Assembly (NCBI GenBank): GCA_006937955.1
Contig: SSNP01000020.1
Coordinates: 2,742,211-2,806,210 of the forward strand
Direction of reading: 5' to 3'
Source: Pachypanchax playfairii
Taxonomy: Eukaryota > Chordata > Actinopteri > Cyprinodontiformes > Aplocheilidae
Length of the DNA: 64,000 nt
The position numbers and the translations under genes are program-made. Of the stretch, positions 35,159 through 47,100 are shown one piece after another. Position 1 is the first letter of the stretch. Each line of letters starts with the position of its first letter. The notes beneath the pieces were generated by a model. The model saw nothing but the letters and a program-made list of their open reading frames with translations. It ran no database searches and was not told the origin of the DNA.

Positions 35159-36486
35159 ATGATTCTGCAGGATCAAAGTGTCACCAGTGCAGCTGCTCAG
35201 GAATGGCAGCAGGCAGGTGTGAGAAGATCTGCACAAACAGTGAGACAAAGACTTTTGGAAGACGGTCTTGTGTCGAGAAGGGTAGCAAAGAAGCTGCTTC
35301 TCTCCAAAAATCATCACGGACAGACTGATAGTCTGCATAAAATCCAGCGAGTGGACTGCTAACTGGCCAGTAGAGGGCGCTAGGGCGCCGCCCTCCCTAT
35401 CAAATACATGATGTGGAAACGAATAAGAAATATATATATATATATTTTTTTTTTTTTATTAAATACATGTATTTAGAGTCAAAAGCAATCATATGTATAT
35501 TTATACACTGAGAATATGATATAAAGGATTCCTGAAAGACAGAAGTTGCTTTGTAAAATATGATTTCCTCCTGCATCTTCACTTCTTGTCTAGTTCAGTT
35601 CTGTGGCGCTGGTGAAAGCGCCCTCAGGAGGTGGGCTTTTAGATCGAATTAGCCAAACAGAAGAACTTAATTTAGCCAATAAACGCTCAGAAAATAACTT
35701 CACGAAGGGCGATTTTTGAAGCGCCCCAAACCACGTTTAAATACCGTGAGATTATCTGCTATCAAAGAGCCGTTAAATGAGAAAGGAAAGCAGTCTGTGA
35801 GAGGCTTCTCTCTGAGCTAGCTGGATGTAGCTATGCTAACCCGTTTTTTGTTTAAAACAAGCGGCTCTGATCCAGCCTGGATGGTTACAGGAGTGAGGAG
35901 AGATATCAAACATCTGTCCAAAAATATAAAGAAGCAAGAGAACACCAGGAGATACATGGATAATGAAAGTAAGAATGTTTTATTTTTGTTTTCTGGTAGA
36001 ATAAAACTGAACAGAAGGGAAACTTGCTAAACCCAGTGATAGAGAAGTCTGTAAAGAAAAAAAAGCAACAGTAAGTAAGGGGGGTGGCTTCTCTGCGAAA
36101 AGTCTATTCTGCCAAAAAACACAGTCATTAATAAAGAATGTTACCAAAACATCCTCCAACAGCATCTTCATCCAACTATTGGTGAAGAACAGTTTGCTTC
36201 TTCCAGCATGAATGAGCTCATCAGAGTCATCAGAACTAAGTGGCTCGAAAACAAAACATTGAAATTTTGTCCAGGAAAATCCCCAGACCTCAATCCAATT
36301 GAGAACTTGTGGTCAATCCTCAAACAAAAACAAACTATGCCTGACAAACTTAAAGCATTGATTATTAAAGAACAGGCTGCCATCCATTTGACCCAGAAGT
36401 TGACTGACAACAAGGTGAGTTGCAGAGGTCATGAAAAAGAATGTCCAACACAACAAATATTGACCTTTTGCTTGAACATGATGTAA
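35159..36486 (+). pseudogene. Fragments of the Tc1-like transposase (split copy)
   Basis: Two colinear fragments of one transposase. The left fragment (35159-35340) matches the DNA-binding half. The right fragment (36104-36486) matches the C-terminal part of the DDE domain with NPIENLW and SILKQKQ. Frameshifts and the large insert make it non-functional. Confidence 0.75.
35361..35880 (+). mobile_element. Unclassified DNA element, copy 1 (inserted in Tc1 remnant)
   Basis: About 520 bp, from ACTGGCCAGTAGAGGGCG to GGCTCTGATCCAGCCTGG, clearly homologous to the reverse complement of 41174-41692. Shared blocks include the GGGCGCTAGGGCGCCGCCCT end, a TTTGTAAAATATGATTTCCTCCTGC-type block, and the sequence around GAGGCTTCTCTCTGAGCTAG. 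The copy 2 end reads CAGTGGCGGCTGG, suggesting a hAT-like terminus, but I found no clean target-site duplication. Confidence 0.6.
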
Positions 36487-36943
36487 CTATCAATAACAGA
36501 CTTTGAAACCTGTTAAGTCCTTGTAATTAGACTTCATTACATCGCAGAAACATCTGACACAAATAAAAACACTAAAAACTTTATAAAAACCAACATTTGA
36601 ATCATTCTTAAAACTTTTCTCCATGACTGTACGGTTCTGTCACGCTGCCACAAAAACACACCAGGAACAGGAATGCAGGTGTGAAGCACATGCATAAAGC
36701 ATTAACTCTAACATCATATCTAATACGCTGTGTGGTTATAGTTTAGGTTAGAGGCGAGGCTATAGCATCACCCATTTTCATAAAGAAAACACGTGACATC
36801 TCAAGAATTTTTTACTCTGGAATCTGCCGTCAAAAAATACTGTTTCCATTTGGACTTAGTTGAAAAGAGAAAAGTTGCTGTTTTCACTAAACAGCCCCTC
36901 CATCATATTGTCCCCCTGCGTTGTCTTTGTTTTTGGTCTTTTC

Positions 36944-37659
36944 ACCCCTCCTTTCCACCGGATCCGTCAGCAGCGCGAGTCGGCCGCGTCTCAGGAAAGA
37001 CATGTCGCGGCCCTTTCCTAAACATACTGTAAATGTAATGTACTAAATGTAAACATACATTTGGTCCTATTTTCTACGCGCTACGCCTCTGAAACGTGTC
37101 AAGTTCAACATTTTGGAAAGGGGAAGACAGGAAATCAGATGCGGAAATGAAGTGAAGCTTCTGTTGATTTTCAGACTAAAACGTTCTGCTTTCCAGTTGC
37201 TTTACTTAAAAACCTGTGTGGCCCGGTGAGAAGTTATCACCTAGCGGCCTTCTTTGTTTTTCCATCATGGACGACGAACGGTGGAGAAGTACCCAATCCT
37301 GTTTGATCCCAGTCACAGTTTTTATAAAGACAGCGTCAAGAAGGATAAAGCATGGAGTGGCGTCTCTGCGGTTTTGGGACAAGATGGTGAGTTTTGGCGA
37401 TTATAAAACGGACAGAACATAAAACGCAAACCTTTTGGAGCCATGTTGTAGTTTTTTCCTACTTGTTGTTGTGTATACTGACGAAGTCACGTGTGATTTT
37501 GCTAATCTCGCGTGACTTTGTGCTCTTTCGGTGACAGCTGCTTCCCTGCTGCTACGCGCCTCATACACACCCGGTGGGAAGGGCCAAGCAGCAGCATACG
37601 CGAGCGAGACGTGCTGCTGCAGTAACGTGCTGCTGAATCATCCGGTGGAAAGGAGGGGT
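36944..37659. mobile_element. Second MADF-exon element with terminal inverted repeats
   Basis: About 716 bp with inverted ends ACCCCTCCTTTCCACCGGAT (36944-36963) and its complement ending at 37659; the next bases (GTCAGCAG versus ATTCAGCAG) also pair. The interior includes a MADF exon on the + strand. The target-site duplication is not obvious. GC-rich CpG-containing blocks lie just inside both ends. Confidence 0.6.
37267..37386 (+). pseudogene. MADF-domain first exon remnant
   Basis: ATG 37267 (MDDER) followed, after a frame change, by YPILFDPSHSFYKDSVKKDK and then AWSGVSAVLGQD, ending at donor GTGAG (37387). The YP-x-L-x-DP...YKD...K-x-AW pattern is characteristic of MADF domains. The frame break near codon 6 (loss of the residues that normally join MDDER to YP) makes it non-functional as read. 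Confidence 0.6.
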
Positions 37660-38476
37660 AAGACCTGTTCCTGTAAACAACTCACCTGTTTCTGTTCAGT
37701 AATCATCCTCACCTGTACGTATACTCCTTCTTTTCCTCCCTTTCATCTGACTTCTTGCTTTCTCTGCTCCATGTTTCTTCTATTGTTACCCTTGTTACTA
37801 CCTTTATTAGATTTTTATATTGTTTTTATTTTTCATGCCTGGATTCTCTGTCTTATTCAATCAGTTACACACAGAACTACAATATTTGAGTTTAACACTT
37901 AATCCTACAAGACCTCAAAAATTGATTTGCCATTTTGACAAAAAGAAAATCCAGTATGTTTTTTTTTTTTTAAAGATGTTTTTGTGAAACATATCTAGGA
38001 CATTTTTGAGAAAACAAGAATTGATTTGTCTCCATCTAATCAGTGTTCAGCGCTTTGATTTCATGGAGTAGTTTTTCTACAGTGTTTTGAAAAGTAAAAC
38101 TTATTGACTCAAAAGGCATGTTCCACATTTCTTCCTAGAAAAGATTAGAATGAAAACATTCAAATGCTGATGCATCAGGTTTTCATTCAGCATCTGCAGG
38201 TAAACACAAATTAACTTCATGTTTTGATTATATTTAATTGTAAAGAGGGAAATTAAACAACTTTTAGCACGACTTGAGACAAAGCTATACATGTGAACAA
38301 CATTTAGGAAGCATGTACCTTACTGAAAATTTAGTTTATCTATAAAAAAAGGAACATATTCTCACATTTCCATATCGACACACACAGTTCATAATGAGAT
38401 TAAAAGGTTAGATTCATTAAATGAAGAAAACATTATTATCTGGCAAAAACCTGAGTGGAAAGATTTGCTGATTATA

Positions 38477-39041
38477 TTAAAGAGGCCATTTCATACAAAT
38501 GTCATGACTTTGTGGTTATTTCTTAAGTATTAAACAGTAAAATGAAACATTTTACATCTAAAAAACATCAGGAAACACTGATTAACAGACCTTTCAATCT
38601 GTCTGCATCAAAATTTGGCTGGTTCCGGCTGGTTCTGTCAGGGTTCAGCAGCAGCTCGTTCATTTTCATTATGCAAATTTGCTGGAATCAGATTGGCTAA
38701 CAAACTAGCCTATGAGAGCAAGACATGCTGTTTCCTGCCCTGCTGCGCATGGCAACAGCAGACGTTCTCTATTCCTGCTTGCTACGTCTTATGCTACAGC
38801 TTTTAGCAGCAGCACGCTAGGCGTGGTTTCTACTGCGGGAGCTGCTGACGAAACAAATACAGGCCGTTCGAACTCTGGAGAATTCTGGTGTTATCGCCAC
38901 CTACGTAGTTTGAGAGATAACAACTGAAAGAGAAGTTATTGACCTGTTTTCACACCCACTATGAAGGTAAGAACACCTGTGGAGCTAAAATATTCAACAG
39001 AAACCTCAGAAAAACCGTTTTTAATGGAAGGGCCTCTTCAA
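38477..39041 (+). repeat. TTAA-ended dispersed repeat, copy 4 (most complete)
   Basis: 565 bp from TTAAAGAGGCCATTTCATAC to GGAAGGGCCTCTTCAA. The inverted ends pair (AAAGAGGCC with GGGCCTCTT) and the left end sits on TTAA. It contains every block seen in the other three copies. Confidence 0.78.
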
Positions 39042-40039
39042 CTCAAATAATCCTTAAAAACTGTGTTTTAGACTTGAAACACTGTGTGGATGATGTTATT
39101 CAGTATCCTTATAAGATCTGTGCATCATTTTCCAACACGTTCGGATGCTTTAACTCTTTTTTTAAACTCTGAAATTCTTCAGACATCTATTTTTCTTTTT
39201 GCCTTTATTAAAATAATCCATGAAATACACAAAAAATTTTGATAATGCTAAAGAAGTACAGATTGGATTAAAAAATTACATGTTTAACATTCACTAAGTA
39301 TTTACCAAATGTTAAAGAAAGTTGTTCTTGTGACAGCTCAAACAGAAATTACTCTGAAAGGCTCACACTGCCCTCAAGTGAACAATTTCAGGAGACATTT
39401 CTTTTTTTTTTTCTTGTCAGATTTCAGTCAGGAAGTTGGTCTTAGATCAGATAATAATTCCTATTGTTTAGTGCTACAGTGCAAAAACAAAAATATTCAA
39501 AAATGGAGTAATTGAGTGCACCATTGGCTTCTTCAAAAGTCTCTATTTCACAGCTGTTACAGTTAACATATTTCACAGAAGATCCAAATAAATTATTGGT
39601 AAAAAGTACGCCACCTCTAAGTCTGTTCTGGTTTATTACCACAGCTGATGATGCAGCGGTCTTACTGTCACAAGACCATATGCAGAAAAGCTATAAAAAT
39701 AATCTGAGCATCCGTATGACAACTGGAACAGAGCAGTGGTTGGACGCCTCTGAAAAAAGTGGACAGACTGACAAATTTATTCTCTTAAATTACTGGATGT
39801 TGAATTTTTTGTTTTGTACATTAAATCAAATCAAATATAAATCATTCAGACCAGAATTCATTGTAGGATATTCAGCATTTTCAGCTGTCACATCTATAAT
39901 TTTTGACCTTGTATTTATTTCTCTGTGTATATAATATTCAAAAACAAATAAAAACTTTTTTTTTTAAATGGGATATACTGAATGGTATTGTAAAAAAAAT
40001 TGTGCTAAACAACATAACTATCCTCAATATTTTCTGTGC
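39042..40039. other. Intergenic, unassigned
   Basis: Contains a 140-codon frame (39512-39934) with no recognised motif, next to the LINE that begins near 40040; it may be diverged upstream LINE sequence. Confidence 0.4.
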
Positions 40040-42460
40040 AAAAATACCAAAAAAGACAATATGGATGATGCGGTCATTAGTTTTCTTTTTTTTTTTTTTT
40101 GTAAATGTGGGGCCAAACTTGGCCAGTAGAATTCCAGAGTCATCCACACTTTGGAGTGATGAACTCATTGAGAGGAATTCAAGTTCAACGTTTCTTACAA
40201 CAGTGGAAGAAAAAGAAATATTAGATATTGTAAATAATTGTAAGTGTAAACCGTCAATTGATTCACAGGGAATTGATATGAAAGTTGTAAAAAGGGTCAT
40301 TGAGGGGATTTCACAGCCATTAACATACATCTGTAATCCGGTACATTTCCTAATAAAATGAAAATAGCCAAAGTTGTGCCACTGTATAAGGCTGGGGATA
40401 GACACCACATACTACAGGCCTGTTTCTTTACCTCAGTTCTTCAAAATATTAGAAAAATTATTCACCAATAGATTGGACAAATTCATTCACTAAAAACAGT
40501 TACTCTCTGACAGCCAGTATGGATTTAGAGCAAACAGTTCAACATCACTCACACTGATTGAAACTGTTGAGGAAATCACAAATGCTATCAATAATAAACT
40601 ACATAAAGTTGAAATGTTTAAAAAAGCTTTTGACACAATTAATCAGACCATACTGGTTAATAAACTTGAACGATATGGGGTCAGAGGAGTTGTATTGCAC
40701 TAACTTTCCGATGGCTGTGTCGGATGACGCACGTCTGAAATTGGTCAGCCAAACAACCCAACATCATTTGCGGCATGACGTAGCTTCCCTTTTGTAAACA
40801 GCGCGAGTGTTGACAGTCTTGAAGACAAATTTGTCCACATTAAAGGAGGTCTGAAGGGTAGCAGTGGCGATGCCGGTGGCCTTAAAGTCCCTGCCTTTTA
40901 TTTGTTCCTCTCATGGTTGGAACCACACATAAAGCACCGGGAGACCTCTAAGTAAGGAACTTGCTTCCTGCTGTCCTGGCAGAGAATTTCTTTACAACAG
41001 GGCCGGGGTAGTATGAACAGAAACTGGCTCCGTCAGTACGCCGTCGTGTGGGAGCACATTTGCCTTTGTGTTAGTATGAAGCTTTACTTCTGTTATCTAT
41101 GTGTCTCCTGATGTTCTCTTCTTTATATTTTCAGAGACAGATGTTTCATATTCACTCCTGAAACAATACAGGCAGGATCAGAGCCACTTGTTTTAAACAA
41201 AAACCGAGTTAGCATAGCTACATCCAGCTAGCTCTGAGCAAAGCCTCTCACAGACTGCTTTCCTTTCTCATTTACTGGCTGTCTGATAGCAGATAATCTT
41301 GCGGTACTTTTATGTGGTTTGGGTCGCTTCAAAAATCGCCCTTTGTGAAGTTATTTTCTCTGCGTTTATTGGCTTAATTAAGCTCTTCCGTTTGGCAATG
41401 CAGATCTGCTATTGGCTAATTCGATCTAAGAGCCCGCCTCCTGAGGGCGCGTTCTCCAGCGCCCCTCAGCTGAACTAGACACATGAGAAGTGAAGAAGCA
41501 GGAGGAAATCATATTTTACAAAGCAATTTTTGTCTTTCAGAAATCTTCTCAGTATATTAATATACATATGATTGTTTTTTAACTCTAAATACATGTAATT
41601 TAAAAAAAAGAAATATTTCTTATTTGTTGCCACATCATGTTTTTGATAGGGAGGGCAGCGCCCTAGCGCCCTCTATTGGCCAGCCGCCACTGCTCTTCAC
41701 TTTTCTTACCATACTTGTATTACTGTGCAGAGCTGTGGGGCCATACTTATAAATGTACAACACAATCAATATTCATACTGCAGAAAAGGGCCATAAGATA
41801 GCTCATAATGCTGGTTACAGAGGTCACACAAATCCACTATTTTTGAAATCAAAAACATTAACGTTATCATTTTAAAATAGCACAAATTATGTATAGAGCA
41901 ATTTACAATCTACTTCCTGGCAATATTAAAAAAAATGTTTTTAACAGAGATGGGGGTTATGAGTTGAGGGGGGTATTTAATTTGAAACATCAACGGGCAC
42001 GTACAACATTAAAAGGTTTTTGTTTTTCTGTTTGTGGAGTGAGGTTGTGGATCAGTTTGTGTGCAGAGCTCAAGCAATGTCCAAGCATGACCCCAGTTTA
42101 AAAAAATGCTACAAACACTTGACCTACACGAGGTACAGAGAGGAGGAGGGGCTTAGCAATTGGGTGTTCTAATTAATTGTTTGGGTTGATGTCTATTTAA
42201 TTTGCTTATCGTTGTATTTGGATTATTTATTATCAATGTACATTAAAGTGAGAATATATTGCTTGCTTTTGATTTTTGGAGAAGGGGTAGAGCTAAATAA
42301 GCTTCTGCTTCATCCTACTCCTTTTCGGGCATGTAAATATGCATATTCTGGTTGTTTTGACTATTGTCATTTTGACTTTTATGATGGATTTGTCACTTTA
42401 TTTTCTTTATTTGTTTTCTATTGTTCGAAATAAAGCATTCATTTATTCATTCATTAATTT
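40040..42460 (+). mobile_element. Broken non-LTR retrotransposon (LINE) in two pieces
   Basis: Left piece (40040-40700): ANLASRIPESS-like start, IDMKVVKRVIEGISQPLTYI, MKIAKVVPLYKAGD, then PVSLPQFFKILEKLFTNRLD and SQYGFRANSSTSLTLIE, the N-terminal fingers of a reverse transcriptase. Right piece (41700-42460): YLYYCAELWGHTYK, IMYRAIYNLLPGNI and FCFSVCGVRLWISLCAELKQ, the C-terminal part, with a 3' tail of ATTC repeats at 42436-42460. The central RT motifs are gone and the gap holds the DNA element at 40700-41692. Several stops and frameshifts are present. Confidence 0.78.
41174..41692 (-). mobile_element. Unclassified DNA element, copy 2 (inserted in LINE remnant)
   Basis: Inverted counterpart of 35361-35880. 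On the - strand it begins CAGTGGCGGCTGGCCAATAG. A second CAGTGGCG lies at 40862 in the opposite sense and could be the other terminus, which would make the element 831 bp (40862-41692). The insertion breaks a LINE reverse transcriptase; about 1 kb of non-LINE sequence (40700-41692) separates the LINE pieces. Confidence 0.55.
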
Positions 42461-43639
42461 TTTATTAAACTTAAATCCTAGTAAAGATGTGTGCACGTAT
42501 ATTTCGTTTATGTCGTTGACTTTGAATCTTTCATGTCTTTACTGTGACACATAATTCCCACTAGATGGAAGCATTGAGCTGAGGGCTAAAAAAGTTTGTC
42601 TTACTTTCAAGTATGAAGGGTGGTGTGCTGTTCAGCTGCCTAGATTTATGGTGTAAGCATTAGATAGTAGACTACACCAATCGTCTGATGTTTCTGCATC
42701 AATCACAAAACGACATCCCCAAAATATCAGCACTCATGTTTGAGAGAATTTAATGGAAAAAGTTAAGTAGAAACAGATTGTAATTAATTGTGTCTTTCCT
42801 AAATCATTCTTGGAATTATTTAACTTTTGTAGACTCAAGTGTGGAAATCCCAGTCTGTGTGTGCATCGAAGCAAATGTTGTGTTTCATAAGGTGATTAAA
42901 GATGAACAGACACATAAATAAAAGTTTTAGTATCATTTGGTTGTAAAAATGAGTTGCATAACTACCAGAACAACCACATTTTAGACCTTTAAAAAGATAG
43001 TTAATAAAAGAAAACAAACCCAAAAATACTATGATACAAATTACAATGATCTCATATCTGATGTCAAAACCATTTTCTTGTTTTATAAACTGATTTGACC
43101 AGTTGTAAATATTAAACGTGCAAAATGTGCTTCTTCTTCTTCTTCATCCTCTTTTCTTTCTTTTTTTTAAGGGAGAATATCTAAGAACCTGGAAGGTATA
43201 TGGATTTTGGGGATCATAACATTTTGGGCTATTTTTATTAATATACATAACATCTAGAAATACATATGTGCTGCCCTTAATGTTAGTTTTTACAACAACA
43301 GGAATTATATTTCATGTGGATCGGTTTTATAAGCAGAAAATCTAATATCTAAAATGCAACTTGTGTTCAAAAGTAATACTGAAATATCAAAAAATACATA
43401 TTCCTTCTCTTTAAATGGACATAATGACTTGGTAGGTATATGACGGTTAAATCAGAGGAAATTCTTGCACCTATGGTTGCAATTTACACCATTCAGAATA
43501 ACAGTGTTACAAATGTTGGATTGTTGACATCCTCCCGTTTATCCCGAACTGGAGGTCTCGTTACTAAGACAGCATCCCTGAAGCAGCTAACAGCTGAGTT
43601 ACAAAATTCAAACAACCGGGATACGCTAGATTCAAAACA
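42461..43639. other. Intergenic region upstream of usp22
   Basis: AT-rich with a TTC-rich run at 43130-43150. No gene seen. Confidence 0.5.
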
Positions 43640-44077
43640 AACGGACCCAATGTGCTTTGAAATTGAACATGGTGACGTATCGTCTGTGTTGACAAATCAC
43701 GGCGCACATGGGCGGGCGTTGTGAAGCTGTAGTTGAGAGTTAGCAGGCTAACTAGAGAAAGAAAGCTAACGAATCGTGAGAGTGGAAGTAGAGCTAACGT
43801 TGAAGGAAAAGACAACTGTCAAAAGAGCAAGGAGAATAGACATTTTGTAGAACTGACTATTTTGTTATATGATTACATAAACTGGTTTAGAGTTAGCTGA
43901 TCAAAGACTGTGTTTATTAGATGCCCGAGGAGCATTTTGGATACTACATCGATTGTCCCATTTCCAAACGGAAACCATTTCTGGACTGATAGTTCGTGCT
44001 AGGTAGCCTAGCTAAGTGAATAACCCAGGAGACTCTTTGTTGTCACCTAAAAAAACATACTGAATGTTTTGTCTGTC
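43640..44077 (+). promoter_or_regulatory. usp22: Probable usp22 promoter and 5' UTR
   Basis: Upstream of exon 1 the sequence becomes locally CpG-rich, with a GC box GGGCGGG (43710-43716), a GCGCACATG motif resembling an NRF1 half-site (43703-43710) and TGACGT near 43673. There is no TATA box at the expected spacing. This suits a housekeeping promoter starting near 43730 with a 5' UTR of about 350 nt. The start position is inferred. Confidence 0.45.
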
Positions 44078-44197
44078 ATGAGTCCGGCCGGGTGCTCCCA
44101 TGTGAACGGTTATAAGGTGGATAATTGGAAACAAAATCTTCGAGTCATATACCAATGCTTTGTTTGGAGTGGTACTGCTGAAACCAGGAGACGCAAG
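44078..44197 (+). CDS. usp22: usp22 exon 1 (coding)
   Basis: Forty codons, phase 0, followed by donor GTAAAA. It reads [20 protein letters not shown] and then the conserved [11 protein letters not shown], ending TRRRK. The N-terminus is about 19 residues shorter than the long human form. An in-frame TAA lies at 44048-44050. Confidence 0.93.
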
Positions 44198-47100
44198 GTA
44201 AAAACACAGGAACTACAGCGTTAGCCTTTAAAACAGAGGAGAAAATATATTTTATGTTGCACAGACACACACGCAACAATGATGTCCCACATGAAGCACA
44301 ATCATAAAGCGAGTTGACTTCAATAGTTGTTGCTGAAGCAGCCAGAGCACCGCTGTTAGCCGGCTAGGTTATCACCGGTAAGTTAGCCAGCAATTCAAGT
44401 GTAAGACCGGGGCTTTGCAGATGTGCGTGTGTACATGTGTGTGTGTTTAAACTTGAGCAACTATGTTAGTCATTTCTTACATGTTTCTGCCTTAAAATCA
44501 ATCGGCTCAGTTATCTGTCCGGCTTGTTAGATGAGTAAACTTGTGTGGAGTTGTAGCCTCGGGTTAACGTCACCAGACCGAATAGACCCATTGTTGTTCC
44601 TCCACACACGAGAGGCTCTCCTGGAAGCATCCTGGGTCAGTGTTTTGGTTTGGGTTTTTTCCTGCCCCGATCATCAGCTCAATAGTTTCAATGACAGGGC
44701 TGCAGCTGAATGATTTCTCGCCAGATTCTCTAAAAGCTCATGCCTTCTCAGCTCGGCCTACACCCGCTCCCAGTATCTATGATGTCACTTTACAACCTTG
44801 TTTCCTCCTTCTTCACAGCTATTTTCTTACTGATTGTGCCACAGCGATCACATTAACTGTATTGCAACAGTTTCTTGTTTGCTCATCAGAAATCCATGGC
44901 TTCCACTCTCACACATGTCATACATTTTTATGTCGTTGTGATAAATTAGGTGCTTCAGAGTGATGCAGGATGGACAGAGCTGGTGAGTTGATGCTTATCC
45001 CCCCTCCTCATCTTCACTGACATAATGCAGGTAGAGCAGATGAATAAGAGCTGGCTGGCTTTCTCTCCTCCTGCTTCCCCACCTGCTTCCATGCTTCTTC
45101 ATGTAACAGACTGAATATTAGATGTAAGCCAACTTAGCAGGGGGAGTCAACGCTTGCATCACTTGTTCTACACTGTTGCAGGCTAATAGAGTACAAGATC
45201 AGTGCAACTCATAAGCTGCTTTATTAATGACCGAATTTGTCTGAGGGGACATCTTGTCGACTTTCCCCTCCGCCAGTACAAAACTCTAACGTTTAAATGA
45301 AAGGGGTCTTTATTTTGGATAATCAATAACCTTGTGAGCTTTAAATGAAACACCAGGATGTCCCACTGCAATGTTTTGCATTTAACACACAGTTAGATGT
45401 ATGCTGAATCATTCAGGTGCTGTATAAGATTAGAAATCCACTGCCAGTACGTAGGACCTCAAGTAAACTTTGTCATTCTTCATTTTCTACCAAACTCTTA
45501 TCTCTGAACCTGAACACACGCTGCATGCTTGAAGCTCCGCAGTTAGAAAGCTTGTATCTGTCACTGTGATCAACGATTGATTTTGGCTGAATTGCTCTAT
45601 GTTTTGATATTTTTCCCTCTATCAGCTGATAAAACGTATCAGTTTGTTTTTCTTTTCTTTTTTTCCAAAGAGCTTTTCTGAATTTTTCGGCTGTGATTTA
45701 AACGTGAGTTTTATGTCAATTTTACACAGGAGTGTCATCTCGAAAGCATTGCTTGTTGTTTAATAAGAGTGTAATGTCTACTCTGATTATAGGACAGGTG
45801 GTTAATAGAGACAGCAGACATGTGTTTCCCGTGTAAAGTCCAGGATGATTTAAATCGTGGTCTTGTGCCTCTCACACGTTCACTAAGCCTCTGCCCTTTC
45901 TGAATGATGTGACACACAGAGGAGGCACAATGCCACAAACAGGCAGCATATCCCTGTTAATTGAGTTTTTTATTTTTTTATTTAACTGCATTTTCACTGC
46001 AGAACATCAAACCTGAATCTTCACTTGCCTGGTTGAAGTAAAAAAATGTTCCTGTTTTTTATTTTTCTTGTTCTCAGCAGATGTTGTCCTCTTCACCTCT
46101 GGATGAAATCTATCTCCAGACTGTATCAGTGACCTCAAGGTGGAAAATCTGTCAGCTGTTTATAATCAGATTTTTTGTTTGTTTTATGGGTTGGATGGAT
46201 AGTGGGATTATTTATGGAGGTTGTTGTTATTTATCTGAGGGGCTGCTGCCTCAGCAGGGTAGACTCTTGTTTATCGTTCATACCAACTACACTATCACAA
46301 TAAAGATGGAGTTAATTCAGAGGAATTAGTATGTATGTATGTAGGAGAAAAGCTGAATCTAGGTAGCGTGGCTCCTTACAGTCATAGCTGCTTTGAAGAA
46401 TTTGCTGTCGCCTCGATTAGAGTGGTGAGAGTCATGATTACAGAGCTCTTGGAACCATTTTCTAATTCCGAGAAATCTTATGTGAGAAGAAAGCGAAACA
46501 CCTCGTTATTACTGTCAGTTCAAACCGAGATGCACAATGTAGGTGAAAACATCAGGGGTAGAAAAATGGATATTTTCTTAAGGATGAAATATTTATGTTG
46601 CTCCTCCCCCCCTCCTTTTTTTTTTTTTTTTTACTTTCAGCTGGAGCACTCGCACTTGAACACGAGCGGATGCAGTGAGGCACGATGACTTATTCCAGCG
46701 AGCGGCGGATTTTTAGTGCTTTGAGCAGATTTCTTTGTCAGATTTGTCTCTGTCACATCACAGGCCCTCTCCGTGACTCATCAGCATACATTTGTAGCAA
46801 CGGGATCTATTTCTACAGACTCTTCATATTGCTTGCTTGTTCCTCTCCTGCGCTCACTCCCACGTTACTGCTGCTGCCTTTCTTTTTTTTTTTTTCTTCC
46901 TGTTTCATTTGTTTCCCTATTTGCCAACAATGTTCAGCCCCACAATTCACATTGTCACTTAGATATCTCATTTATTAGTGTGAATAATACCTGCTTGTGT
47001 GGCTCATTATTTATCTATAAGAAGATGCCACTAAATATTTCCTTTAAAAACAAACAAAAGAACCATATTTTCTGTTTACTGAGGTCTGCTGCTTAGTGAC

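Larger units (their letters stand above)
34780..36629 (+). mobile_element. Decayed Tc1-like transposon split by another element
   Basis: The right end is clear: the - strand reads CAGTCATGGAGAAAAGTTTT, ending at 36629 before TA (36630-36631), as in the teleost family whose ends read CAGTCATGGCCAAAAGTTTT. The left TIR is lost or unrecognisable. Transposase fragments are at 35100-35340 (HTH region: QDQSVTSAAAQEWQQAGVRR) and 36104-36450 (SPDLNPIENLWSILK, which keeps the catalytic Glu). The middle of the gene, about 230 bp including both Asp motifs, is replaced by an unrelated insert at about 35350-36100. Confidence 0.8.

Noticed and set aside
39512..39934. 140-codon + strand frame
   Set aside because: AT-rich, no motif, and adjoining LINE debris; not supported as a gene.
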